DNA from: Orientallactaga sibirica
Taxonomy: Eukaryota > Chordata > Mammalia > Rodentia > Dipodidae
DNA length: 64,000 bases
Assembly (NCBI GenBank): GCA_036365145.1
Contig: JAEOAD010000004.1
Coordinates: forward strand, 49,692,001 to 49,756,000
Direction: 5' to 3'
Shown: positions 1 to 10,411 of the stretch, piece by piece
Numbering within the stretch: position 1 is the stretch's first letter
Layout of the letters: the number at the start of each line of letters is the position of its first letter
Translations under genes and position numbers: made by a program
Notes under the pieces: generated by a model
Database searches by the model: none
Told to the model about the DNA's origin: nothing
The model's input: only the letters and a program-made list of their open reading frames with translations

Positions 1-140
1 TGTAGAAATGGAAACTGTGACCGTTACTGAAATGCAATTTAGTAATTTCTTATAAAACAATATTAACATTCAATCTGGTCATCATATATCTTGGGACATA
101 TCTGAATGAGTTAAAAACAGGTCAATAAAAAGTTGAAGAG

Positions 141-360
141 GGCTGGAGAAATGGATTAGCAGCTAAGGCATTTGCCTTCAAAGCCAAAGAACTTAGGTTC
201 AATTCACCAGGACCCTCATAAGCCAGATGCAAAAGGGTGCATGCAACTGGAGATCATTTGCAGTGGCTGGAGGCTCTGGTACGCTCATTCTCTCTCACTC
301 TCTGCCTCCTTTTTCTCCCTCTCATAAATTAATAATTAAATAAATAAAACATTTTTTTTA
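141..360 (+). mobile_element. DIP-type tRNA-derived SINE
   Basis: A B2-superfamily SINE with a tRNA-like head (ggctggagaaatgg, degenerate A box; B box ggttcaattc), a body containing gccagatgcaaaagg and gcagtggctggagg, a CT-rich stretch and an A-rich tail with aaataaataaaa. Near-matching direct repeats flank it (aagttgaagag at 130-140 and aagtttgaagag at 361-372), as expected for L1-driven insertion. This is the reference form for the other copies listed here. The name DIP comes from known jerboa SINEs. The family match is seen in sequence; the name is inferred. Confidence 0.88.
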
Positions 361-498
361 AAGTTTGAAGAGAAATGTTTTCAGCATTTTAAAACAGTTG
401 TCAAATATATAGGCACCAAAAAACTTAGTACTTGAAAGGATAGACTATAATGTATTCATTCATTATAAAGAGTGAGCTACAATGAGACAAAAGGGCAT
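285..498 (+). repeat. Left copy of a ~215-bp direct repeat
   Basis: This block runs from the CT-rich tail of the SINE through unique DNA and the start of an L1M-like segment, ending at gggcat. A closely similar copy lies at 854-1075, with scattered substitutions and a longer A run. The two copies lie immediately either side of a dispersed repeat. The left copy breaks off at gggcat, whereas the right copy continues into the rest of the L1M fragment, so the right copy has the ancestral right flank and the left copy has the ancestral left flank. Confidence 0.85.
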
Positions 499-853
499 TG
501 TAGCAGACAGTTTCAGGTTCGCTGAGATGAACTTCCAGACCAGGCACACTTATGGAGGAAGGGATATTTATTGAAGCTTACAGATCCAGGGGAAGTTCCA
601 TATTGGCAGAAGAAGCTGGCATTCACAGGACCAAACACAGAGAGCAAAAGCCACAAGCCAAAAGCCAAAAAGCACAGTACATTTCAGGAACTCCACTAGG
701 CACACTTGCATATCTTTAGATTGAAATATTAAACCCACCACCACACCTTAAAATTCACCCAGTGACACTGCCTCCAGACAAGTGGCTGCAGATGCAAACT
801 ATAAACTAATAAAACACTGACTATATCGGGGACATCTATTCAAACTACTACAT
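499..853 (+). mobile_element. Dispersed rodent repeat, class uncertain
   Basis: About 355 bp sharing its whole layout with the segment at 10040-10411: an agcagacagttt-like start, gctgtgatgaac-like text, tatttattgaagcttacagatccagg, tggcagaagaagctgg, a region ending agacaagtggctgcagat, and ggggacatctattcaaa at the end. A more distant relative is at 38555-38935. Comparable sequences with 'tttatttcagcttacag' are common in mouse. No poly(A) tail or long terminal inverted repeat is visible, so I leave the class open (LTR or DNA element). Confidence 0.6.
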
Positions 854-1075
854 TCATTCTCTCTCACTCTCTACCTCCTTTCTCTCCCTCTAATAAATTA
901 ATAATTAAATAAATAAAATATTTTTTAAAAAGTTTGAAGATAAATGTTTTCAGCATTTAAAAACAGTTGTCATATATAGAAGCACCAAAAAAAAAAAAAA
1001 CTTAGTATTTGAAAGGATGGACTATAATATATTCATTGATTAGAAAGAGAAAGCTACAATGAGACAAAAGGGCAT
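854..1075 (+). repeat. Right copy of the ~215-bp direct repeat
   Basis: It starts with a SINE tail (tcattctctctcactctc, then the AT-rich (aaat) tail) that has no SINE head in front of it. It then follows 285-498 almost base for base to gggcat, and reads on into L1M. The headless SINE tail shows that this is a duplicated piece and not an independent SINE insertion. Confidence 0.85.
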
Positions 1076-1537
1076 GGATGAATCTTAAAAACACTTGGCT
1101 AAGTGAAAGATGCCAGTCTGGAAAGTTTACACAGATATGATTCTAAGAATATAACATTCTGTAAGAGGCAAGTCTATAGAATCAGGAAGATTGGAGCTTG
1201 CCAGAATATCAGAAAAAGAAGGAATGTGTGAATAAAGGGAATTCAGTGGGATTTAGAGCAATAAATCTATGGTACATGATACAGTAGTCCAGAAAAGATG
1301 TAATTATACAGCTGTCAAAACCTATAGAATATACAACACAAGCATCAATCCACTCTGTAACTATGAACATTTGGTTGTAAGAATGTGTTAATAGTCAGTC
1401 ATCACCTATAACAAGTTCATCACACAAATGTAGGATTGTCAAAATTAGAGAAAGCTATGATTACTAAGAATGGTGCATAGGTATTTCTGTTCTTTCACCT
1501 TAATTATTCTGCAAATTTAAAACTACCCTAAGACAAA
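1010..1537 (+). mobile_element. Old L1M-type LINE, 3' end fragment
   Basis: The text follows the 3' non-coding end of ancient mammalian L1 (L1MA/L1MB style): gcatggatgaatcttaaaaac, gctaagtgaaagatgccag, a middle part with ctatagaatcagg, then gtcaaaacctatagaatat, acaacac, and gcaaatttaaaactaccctaa near the end. Divergence is high and there is no open frame. The segment 54360-54990 is another copy of the same kind. Recognition is from memory of the consensus, not an alignment. Confidence 0.7.
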
Positions 1538-1538
1538 T

Positions 1539-1540
1539 AT

Positions 1541-1591
<51 letters not shown>

Positions 1592-1645
1592 TAGATATAT
1601 ATAGATAGATAGATGGATAGGTGTATATATATATATGCAAGAGTC
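1539..1645 (+). repeat. (ATAG)n microsatellite with (AT)n end
   Basis: About 18 nearly perfect atag units followed by mixed atatag/gatggatag units and a short (ta) run. It sits directly at the A/T-rich 3' end of the L1M fragment and probably grew from it. Long SIYL-repeat reading frames here are microsatellite translations. Confidence 0.95.
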
Positions 1646-2011
1646 TGTATATGAACAGAAGCTGAAAATCCAATAAAATCAAAACATGTTTAAAATATAG
1701 ATGAGATAAAACAAATTCTAAAATCATAATAAGAAAGTATTTCTGTCATTCTCTCATTATGACATAACCTGACACTTAAGTTGTTAGCTCTTACTCCTGA
1801 GGTATAATTTATGAAAATAATATAATAAGGCACAGAAGAAACCTGGATGTTCTGGTCCCATTAGTTTGAAACCAGTCATCTTTAGAGTTCAATCAGGGTT
1901 TGAATTAGGTACTAAACAGTGAAACCTTAATCACTTTTAATCACTTTTAAGAGAACAGACTTACATAGATTAGACAAAATATTGAAATAAGGCTTAAAAG
2001 TCCCTGATTAC
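1646..2011. other. Unique AT-rich stretch
   Basis: No repeat family or coding signal is recognised. The only local oddity is the immediate duplication of the ten bases atcacttttaa around 1930-1950. Confidence 0.5.
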
Positions 2012-2127
2012 CTCAGCTCCTGGGGCATCTTCATGATTCTTGGGGCAGCCTTGGGCTCCTATAAACTTTCCTAGAACCCTATGAGAATACGAGTCCTGGA
2101 CTGAACTGAAATGTGCCCATGGTTCCC
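2012..2127 (-). other. Candidate exon, 116 bp, splice signals only
   Basis: On the minus strand a long pyrimidine tract ends in catcttcacatccag, a strong 3' splice site, and the segment closes with GAG followed by GTAATC, a good 5' splice site. The segment is clearly richer in G+C than its flanks. One frame is open right through (it reads EPWAHFSSVQDSYSH and continues to PGAE); the other two have stops. I do not recognise the peptide. Exon 2759-2863 lies upstream on the same strand. It could be a lncRNA exon, a relic, or chance. Confidence 0.3.
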
Positions 2128-2758
2128 CTGGATGTGAAGATGGAGATGAATGAGGAAAATACAGGAAGTTCAAATTTTTTTTTGACACAAGCTAGGAATA
2201 CCAGGGATTCTTTTGTTAAAACTAACCTCATATGAAAATTTAAGACCCAAAGTATTTCGTCTAAAATCTTCCTCTCAATCTAGCCTTCAATCACAAGGAA
2301 ACATACAAACAGGAATCCTGGTGAGGCTTTGAAAAAGAAAAATGCCCGTTGCTTCCCAATAGTGCTTTGCCAAACAATGGTTTGCAGATGTACTGAGGTC
2401 TCATTGCCACAGCTCTGCAGCTGCCCAGTGCAGGCTGCCCAGACTCTTGAGTATCCTGGTCAGAGATTCACAGAGATATTGTCATCATTTTAGCTGATGC
2501 TAATTCTATTCCACGGGAGCCACATAGGGGCTTTGAAATTGTGCTTGCTTTACCATGACACCCCATTGCAAATGTGCAGATAATATTTGCTAAGGCATGA
2601 CTTCTGAACATACTTCATATGAAAGATTAAAAACAATGAATGGCTACAAAACTAGGGGCAAATTCATAGTGTATTTCTCATATTATTTTCTATCTTCATA
2701 ACATGATTTTATTAATTTTTAAAGATGATAAAAACCAAAGACAGGAATAATCTGTTAC
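2128..2758. other. Possible intron between two candidate exons
   Basis: About 630 bp with GT...AG ends on the minus strand if both candidate exons are real. It includes a moderately GC-rich patch at 2340-2530 (agctctgcagctgcccag) that matches no repeat I know. Confidence 0.25.
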
Positions 2759-2863
2759 CTTATGATGAAACTTCTGCATTCCTCTCAGGGCAGGGTACCA
2801 TCTGTATGTTCACACAGGCCCTCCAGTCCTGGATTAGCAATTCTTGGAGCCGCTTTACCAGAT
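2759..2863 (-). other. Candidate exon, 105 bp, splice signals only
   Basis: The minus strand shows ttttcttctcccatag (3' splice site) before the segment and AAG|GTAACA (5' splice site) after it. GC content is near 50% against about 33% around it. One frame encodes 33 residues beginning LVKRLQELLIQDW and including CVNIQMVPCPERN, then stops (TAA) two to three bases before the donor. A stop that close to a donor would fit a terminal coding exon followed by a UTR exon, or a non-coding exon. No family was recognised. Confidence 0.32.
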
Positions 2864-5800
2864 CTATGGGAGAAGAAAATTAGATGAGTAAAGATTAAAG
2901 AGCTGTAGCTAATATTGACACTTGGTTGTGAGTTGTGCAGATTCTCTTTTGCCATTTCATGAAATTGTCACATACTTTGCATCAAACCATCTTATACAAA
3001 AAAAAAAAAAATTACATTTGGAGAACACTTAATTTCCTTCTTTACATCATTGCTTCATCCCTCATATCCTGAGTATGTCTTTACTTGCCATATAAACATT
3101 CATTTTCCACACCATTTTTCTTACTTTTCCCAGAAAAAATTTATTCTCTGATCTCCCCAATAAGTTTCTGTAAGACAAGTTGGAGATTGTGAGGTTTATG
3201 CAGTGCTTGTCTGTGGCTCCCCGATACTGTCTTTCTGCTTGACTCTGCTATAAGATAAAATTACATATTTTTGTTCCTCAAATCTCACATACTAATTTTT
3301 TTCTGACCTGAAATTATCTACCAGAGTCTTAAGTAACACATCAAGTCTATAATAATGCTGACCAGAGCCAGTGAGAAAGTATGCTCCACCACCATATTTT
3401 ACAAGATTGCCTTCCATTAACACAAAGTTCAGGCATCCTGTTTGGAAACTAGCAAAGAAAATAAGCTGCCTTTGGCAGTTGAACATAGACTGCCTTAATT
3501 CTAAGAATCCATTTACCACCAGCTTTCATTGGCAGGCCTCTTTACAGTGCTTGCAAATGGACATTTCTTTATAAATCTCCTTGGCAATTCTGCCCCAACC
3601 CACCCCTCCTATGCCCCTAAATATTGGCTTTATAAAGTATGTTTTAAAGATGACTTCCAGTGGAACATCTACTTTTGGTATTCTTCCTTAATTGTACAAT
3701 CTGCTATGTCTATGTCATTAATGGCAGCATAGTCAGGAGGTGAGGAGAAACCAATGGTGTGGAAATGCACAAAGCAGGGAGAGGTCAGGAAACCCAGCCT
3801 CTTTTCTGCTCTACAGTGTGTACCTCTTGATCTGCTTGGTTTGTCTAATGATCTGCGTGTCATGAATTATAGCACAAGTTGGGTAATGTCATGGTCCTTG
3901 AATCTCTACTTCTAAGAATCATCCCATGCATTTCTGGGAATCTTAACAGCAAATAACTGGAAAGTGGGAAAGTTGGGACCAATAATTCTTCCAACCATAT
4001 AGTAGCAGGTGTTTTTTTTTTTTTTGATAGCATTGTTTTCTATTATTAATTAGACACTATTTAATATGGGTAATTTCTGGATAATTACTAATCCTATTAG
4101 ACATCTACAAGAACAATACAGAGAAGTCTAAAAACCTTTAAACTGAATGAAACAGGCTTGACACATTTTTGGAAAGCGTATGCTTTATGATTGTCTTTAT
4201 TTGAAGTCCTAGAAAAGAAAAATATAAACTTTAATGATAACCAGAACAATACCTGCAAGGGATTAACTGGAATGCATCCCAAGGGATCTTTCTATAACAA
4301 CACAAATATTCTTCATTGTATTTGGGACAAGGGAACATATAGTTAACAAAAGTTATGGACCTATATCCCTTAAAATAAATTCATTTTATTATAATTAACT
4401 TACACTTCAATTGAAAATCAATTAGTCACAAAAGTAGTTCACAGTTTTTAAGATGATTATAAATCAGTGAGTCTGTAAGAAGAAGTCTTTACTACTAACT
4501 AGACAGTGAAACCAATTCTTCATTTCTTTACTTTCACTCACAAGAGGGTTATGAAACACATAAAGGCCAAAATTTGCAGTGTTGGAGAAAGTAGTGGTTA
4601 GCAAAGTAGAAGTAGCTCCACTCTACAGAGCTTAGCATATATGTGGGGAAAATAGGTAATTAAAATAGGCAAAACAACAGCAACAAAACCACAGAGCTAT
4701 AGCTGTGGTATTGAAAGATGGCCCATTTAACCAAGGAACTGCATAAAGCACAGTAAACTATTTTATATCAAATCTTGAACTAGTCTAAGATGAAAACATT
4801 TGTGCTCACTGAGTAATAAGAGCCAATGGAGGATTAGACCAAAATAACTAAACATTTTTTTCTATTAAATTAAGCCTACATACTCTAAAAATCAAATGAA
4901 CAAAAACAATCAAAATATTTTTCTAGCCTTATTTTGTTTGGCCTTTGAAGACAATTTTTAAAACAGAATTTAGTGGGTCTTTTATGTCCTGAAGCAGTTT
5001 ATATACAGCTGTCCACAAGGATAAATTGTTGTTAAGTGGCCTTCTTTCCCACAAGCAAGTCCCAGCTGGGAAGACAGGTGCATCTACTTCTGTTGATGTT
5101 GCTGCCAATGAGGGATCTGCAGGCCCTCCTGACAACCAGCATTATGACTAATCAGGATAAATAAAACATGGGCCAAGCAAACTTTGAGATACAAAGTATA
5201 TTGACCAACAGGGTTATATTCCAATGTCAAATGCTTCTGAGTATGGCTCTCTCATCAATAACCACACACACTTCTAAATGAAAGCCTCTGTGGGCAGTTA
5301 CGTTTTTTTCAAGCACATGAAAAAATAATTACATAGCCCATCTAGGATCACATTGGTCATTTAAAGTTTTTAACCAATTTGTATAAAAATTTTGCCAAAT
5401 GGGAGGAGTAATTATCAGATTAAACTAATAAAATAATATAATTAAAAGTAGAAAAATTAAATAAAATATCAACCATATAATTAAGTTATTGACTTCCCAA
5501 CTCAATATGACATTCCTACATTTTATTTTATGAAAATGACTACAGAAAATAACCAACAACTTGTCCAAAATGCTCTTAAATAGACGCATCCTAGTAAGCA
5601 TAGTCAAAAAAAATAAGCTTTTAGGTAAGATGATTACTTTAAAGCAAGGCCTTAATGTATAATATTTGATATTAAGTCAACTAACACATTCACATTACCT
5701 TCTCACTGGTCTTTACGTTTTCTACCTTGGCTCTGGCCAGAAAATATAGAGTTGTGGGCAGGATGAAAAATGTTCACTTGCACCCAGATTAACTGGGACT

Positions 5801-6010
5801 CACTCTATCTGCAACATGAGAGCCACTGCATCCTTTGGGAAACGTAGGATGCAGTCCAGAATGTACAATGATACGTTACTTTTTTCCTCTGGTCAATGAC
5901 AAATTGAAAACAGTCTCTAGGGATTACAACTCTAGTTTATATGTTCCATATATTTAATATTTAAGAATAAGTACATTACTGGAATAAGAAGCTTTTAAAA
6001 ATTCAATTTT
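2864..6010. other. Unique AT-rich DNA, no gene seen
   Basis: Apart from homopolymer runs (A at 2999-3012, T at 4013-4025) nothing is recognised. Open frames of 60 to 75 codons occur on both strands, for example 3292-3519 minus and 4929-5135 minus. They lack a start context, domain, codon bias or homologue I can name. Confidence 0.5.
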
Positions 6011-6148
6011 AGGGCTAGGTATGATGGTGAATATCTTCATTCCCATCGTTTTGTAAGTAGAGTTAGAGGGAATTGGGACTTCAAGGCCAGCCTCAGTTAC
6101 ATAAGAAGTTTAAGGCCACATTAGGCCCCATGAAAACAAAAAACAAAA
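6011..6148 (+). mobile_element. Old B1-like SINE
   Basis: It reads gggctaggtatgatggtga, then cttcaaggccagcctcag, tacataagaag, and ends in an A-rich tail aaaacaaaaaacaaaagg. Diverged B1 (7SL-derived) layout with the Pol III box region degraded. Confidence 0.65.
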
Positions 6149-6351
6149 GGAAACAAAATTACATCGCATATTGGATTTAGTCTCCCATGAAAGAGTCAAG
6201 GATTGGAAGAGTTAATATAATGGAACATTTACAAAGCAGCCTCACATATTTTTGCTTCCACTTTCCAGTTTCTGCTCAATATTTTTTTTTGTTTCTATCA
6301 TTTAGTTCTGAAAATGTTGATAATCAGCTCATTATATTTCCTGTTATTCTT

Positions 6352-6410
6352 TCTTCCTACCCCTGCCTCTCAAGGGCTGGGATTAAAGGTGTGTGCCATC
6401 ATGCCCAGCT
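6352..6410 (-). mobile_element. B1 SINE fragment, 5' end only
   Basis: Reverse-strand B1 head: ctgcctctcaagggctgg, gattaaaggtgtgtgcc, catgcccagc. About 55 bp are kept; the rest of the element is missing. Confidence 0.75.
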
Positions 6411-6650
6411 TCCTGTTATTCTTAGACATTCACAACTTCTTGTTTATAGTATTAGAAAAGTACTGAAAATATAATAATGAGGATGGAAATTATGAGTAAT
6501 CTCATCAACACAGGTACTTACAATTTTTCAATATTAGTCAACTGGATACATAATCATGGTAGAATTTTTTTGATGATTTCTAATGATTTTCACATGGCCA
6601 TAGATATTTTTCTCCAGTAAATCCAAAAACACACACTATATTCTAAAACA

Positions 6651-6793
6651 CAAGCCTTTCCCATGTGCTTTGAGCAAATTTTAAATAAGCCTTTCCCATG
6701 TGCTTTGAGCAAATTTTAAACAAGACTTTCCCATGCCCTTTGAAAATTTTAAGCAAGCCTTTCCCATGTCCTCTGAACAAATTTAAGCAAGGC
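6651..6793. repeat. 35-bp tandem repeat, four copies
   Basis: Four head-to-tail copies of caagcctttcccatgtgc followed by tttgagcaaattttaaa. Starts are spaced 35, 35 and 33 bases. The first two copies are identical; the last two have substitutions and small deletions. It is a non-coding minisatellite with no SINE or LTR in it. Confidence 0.95.
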
Positions 6794-7143
6794 AAGTACA
6801 ATGAATCCACTAAATATTAAAATTTGCCTTAAGAGAACTCAAGCATTTTGAAAACAGAAACAACTCTCAGAACTAGTGACTTTGGATTTAGTTTTTCCAG
6901 AGGTGCAAGATTCAGAGACTATCTATCTCTACTGCATAAGAATAGTTGAGACAGATTGCAAAGTTTATATTTGGCTCTTGCCATGTACCATTCTTCATGC
7001 AAGGTATTATGGGCACAGGTCCCTTCACTGAATTAACTCATTGCTGAGCCAATGAGGTTAATGAGACATAGATAATTTAAGGTCATTTTTTTCCAGCGCT
7101 ATGACAATTGTACACACGGCTAAGAAGTATCTTGGCCGAGCAC

Positions 7144-7458
7144 TTAATTTTTCTGATAAAGTAGGAATTACTAGTGCATATTTCATAAATATTAACTGTA
7201 TTCTACTTTGGGGACAACAGCCTGTGTTATCTAAAGGACTCATTATACTTCTCTAATTTCTAATTATAGGATTCATTAAATACTTATATACATGGTTTTT
7301 CTGTGTTTTTATGCAATACTATTTTTTTTCTACTAACTATTTGTCTATTTGGTCAAACAGAATTCTAATGCACAAATTGCACACGCATATGTTACTGTGA
7401 TATTATAAATGTGTGCACATATATAGATATGTTTATATGTTTCTATTTATTTATTCTA
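7144..7458. repeat. Tandem duplication, copy 1 (315 bp)
   Basis: The unit runs from ttaatttttctgataaag to tttctatttatttattctat. It is followed directly by copy 2. Both are AT-rich unique sequence with no repeat family recognised. Confidence 0.97.
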
Positions 7459-7764
7459 TTAATTTTTCTGATAAAGTAGGAATTACTAGTGCATATTTCA
7501 TAAATATTAACTGTATTCTACTTTGGGGACAACAGCCTGTGTTATCTAAAGGACTCATTATACTTCTCTAATTTCTAATTATAGGATTCATTAAATACTT
7601 ATATACATGGTTTTTCTGTGTTTTTATGCAATACTATTTTTTTCTACTAACTATTTGTCTATTTGGTCAAACAGAATTCTAATGCACAAATTGCACACGC
7701 ATATGTTACTGTGATATTATATATGTGTGCACATATATAGATATGTTTAGATGTTTCTATTTAT
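7459..7764. repeat. Tandem duplication, copy 2 (~306 bp)
   Basis: It repeats 7144-7449 with only three visible differences: one T fewer in a homopolymer, tataaatg versus tatatatg, and gtttatatg versus gtttagatg. That is about 99% identity, so the duplication is very recent, polymorphic or an assembly artefact. The junction carries only a few shared bases. Confidence 0.97.
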
Positions 7765-8440
7765 GCATGGAGTTTTTAGTGCAGTACATGGAACATGGTA
7801 TTTGCTAACCATTTCCAAAAGGAAGGAAAGAAAGAAGGAAAGAAGAAAGGAATGGGGGGACAACTGGAGGAAGATAGGTCAAATATCACCATCAAAGCTT
7901 AAATTTTCATTATAATTGTGTCCTCAGCCAAAAAGAAATATCCATGTATACAGATTTGAAAACAGATGTCACAGTTTTCCTCTTAGAATCCAAGCAACTC
8001 ATCTACATGCTGCTCATATCTGAGAAGACGAGGTGCTCATATAGGACATCTCTATGGGTCTAGAGGTCAGGTCTGAGTGGAAAAGGTAGAAACAGAGACA
8101 TGTATCATAGATTTCACGAGGTCTGCCACTTCTTTCAAATGTACTGCTTCTCTACGAAATGCTTTGAAGTATAACCAAGTAACACAGAATATCTTCAATG
8201 GAAAAGGAGGCATCATCTAACATACTCTACAGGGTTATAGGGCTCAACAGAGGACTAACTGAGCTACATTTCACTGGATTTAACTATCACAACTGATAGC
8301 AAAAAAGTCAAACTTATCCAAAGATATGTAAATCCTGCTTCTTGGAGAAGGACAGTTGATTTTTTTTTTCCACACTCAAACTCTTTTGGGAAAGCCATTG
8401 TACATCAACCTTTGGACGCAATTCAACATCTTGTTTTAAA
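7765..8440. other. Unique DNA with a short purine tract
   Basis: 7817-7860 is an aagg/aaag purine run ending in a G run. The rest shows no recognised repeat and no convincing reading frame. Confidence 0.5.
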
Positions 8441-8445
8441 AAAAG

Positions 8446-8575
8446 TCTTTTGAGACAAGGATGCATGTTTCCCAGCCTGGCAGCAGTCAGAGTCACTAAG
8501 TAGCGAAGGACAACCTTGAATCCATATCATCCTTCCTCCAGCTCCCATGTGCTGGAGTTAGAGGAGTATGCTACA
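8446..8575 (-). mobile_element. Old B1-like SINE
   Basis: Reverse-strand B1 outline: tttgagacaagg, cagcctggcagcag, ccttgaatccat, atccttcctccagctccc, atgtgctggagttagagg. Heavily diverged, with no young TSD. Confidence 0.6.
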
Positions 8576-8937
8576 ATAAATCAATGAATGCCTGAATTTA
8601 ATTTACATTTCTAATCTAGGTGTATATTATATGAACTACTTCTAATTCTATATTAGATAGGCTGATACCTTTTCTATTTACTTCATAATAACTGAATAAA
8701 TAATGTGAATTTTTCCCATTCTAAATTACTTTATACTTATATTTGTGCTTAAATTTGCTGTAGTAATTTATACAAACACTATCATATGCATTCACTGTTT
8801 ATATTTATAAATGTAATCATTTTTATTCTAATAAATATTAGTTAAAAATGAACAGAAGCATAAAAGCAGTGATATCATCAAAGAAAGGTTCCAGAAAGGT
8901 TGAGAATCATGATCATCAAGAACATTTAATCCCACTT

Positions 8938-9128
8938 ATTTTTATTTTTATTTTTATTTTATTTTATTTTTTTTTTTTTTTTTTGGTTTTTCTAGGCAGG
9001 GTTTCACTCTGGTCCAGGCTGACCTGGAATTAACTATGTAGTCTCAGGGTGTCCTCGAACTCATGGCGATCCTCCTACCTCTGCCTCCCGAGTGCTGGGA
9101 TTAAAGGCGTGCGCCACCACGCCCGGCT
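8938..9128 (-). mobile_element. B1 SINE, young jerboa type, with T-rich tail
   Basis: Near-consensus B1 on the minus strand, from gtttcactctggtcc through tcgaactcatggcgatcctc, gcctcccgagtgctggg and gcgtgcgccaccacgcccgg. CpG sites are still present, which points to recent insertion. A (ttttta)n and T run precedes it (its A tail), and tttatttttatttttat flanks both sides as the target duplication. Confidence 0.93.
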
Positions 9129-9220
9129 TTTATTTTTATTTTTATAGTAGGTATAACATGAAACATTTGTAGCTGGTTTTCTGTTTATATATTTTAAAAT
9201 ACTATAATATAAATGATTTT

Positions 9221-9422
9221 TAAAAATATTTTTATTTATTCATTAACTTGTAAGGAGACAGGAGGAGAGAATGGGTATACCAGGGTCTCTTTCCACTGCA
9301 AATGAACTCCAGATGCATGAGCCACTTTGTGCATGCAGCTTTATGTGTGTGCTAGGGAACTGAACCTAGGCTGTCAGGCTTAGCAGGCAAGTGCCTTAAC
9401 CACTGAGCAATTTCTGTAGCCC
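9221..9422 (-). mobile_element. DIP-type SINE
   Basis: Minus-strand copy: tatttttatttattc tail, ccactgcaaatgaactcc body, ctgaacctaggctg B-box region, ttaaccactgagcaatttc head. Moderately diverged and shortened in the purine-rich part. Confidence 0.85.
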
Positions 9423-9631
9423 AAAATATACAAACAATTTTAAACTTATGTTAAAAGAGGAAAATTTTATCCTTGATTTGTTTGTATTTTTGTGTAGATT
9501 TGAGGAATACTAATTTAGTGAATTGCTAGGGATGTATATTACAAATTTTGCATTTGTAAAATTGTCTAGGATGTAGAAATCTCATGTCCTGAAAAAATTA
9601 ATTTCAACCTCATTATCATTGTTTTTAATTT

Positions 9632-9760
9632 AATTTTTTTAAAGACATGGCCTTTGGTAATCCAGTCTGGTTGTAAATTCATTATATAGCCTAGATTGTC
9701 CTGCAACTTGCTTTAGCCTGCTGAATACTGGCATTAAACATTTTTGCCACCTGGTCCAGC
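9632..9760 (-). mobile_element. Old B1-like SINE
   Basis: Diverged minus-strand B1: aaagacatggcctttgg, attatatagcctagattg, ctgctgaatactggcatt, ttgccacctggtccagc. Similar flanks attatcattgtttttaat and attatcatctttaat look like a worn target duplication. Confidence 0.6.
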
Positions 9761-10039
9761 TTATTATCATCTTTAATTTATACTAGTTCCCCATTAGATC
9801 ATATACTATATAAATGAAGAAGGTTCAAAATAAATGTCATTGTTCTGGAATCTAGACTTAAGGAGCTATGAAAGCTCCTCTAAACAGCTGTAAAACATTG
9901 TTCATTGCTTCAAATTTAATATATTATTAACATGAGTTTGGAAATAGTAGAGTCAGATTATGAGGTTAACAACAACAGACTGCAAAGAGAGATGTATTTA
10001 TACTACATTATTTTAAAGCTACAACCCAAGAATATTGGT

Positions 10040-10411
10040 TAAGCTGTCTATAGTAGTCAACTTTATACTGCTGTGATGAACCTCCTAAGTAGACACAACT
10101 TATAGGAAGGATGGAATTTATTTGAAGCTTACAGATCCAGGGAAAGCTCCATAATGGCAGAGGAAGCTGGTCCCTTTCCTAGATCCACACAGAGAGAAAC
10201 ATCACCAGCAGCTCCATAAGCAAGCACACTCTAGGAACCCCAAACACTCTACATGTCTTGGGCTGGTATTCAGATCTGCCCCCAAACATATTTTAGGGGA
10301 GGGCCCTAGGATCTGCCCACAGTGACATGTACTCAAGACAAGTGGTTGGAGATCTAAAGCCTTAATAAACTCCTGAATCTATTGGGGGACATCCATTCAA
10401 AGTACCACAGA
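10040..10411 (+). mobile_element. Dispersed rodent repeat, class uncertain
   Basis: Better-preserved sister of 499-853: gtagtcaactttatactgc, tgctgtgatgaacctc, tttatttgaagcttacag, atccagggaaagctcc, ggaagctgg, agacaagtggttggagat, and gggggacatccattcaaag at the end. The presence of two full-length colinear copies in one window supports a real family with fixed ends. Confidence 0.6.

Noticed and set aside
3292..3519. Overlapping open frames on both strands
   Set aside because: No splice pair, family or coding composition; open frames this long are expected in this much sequence.
6651..6793. Regularly spaced repeats resembling a CRISPR array
   Set aside because: Units are contiguous with no unique spacers, and the host is a mammal.
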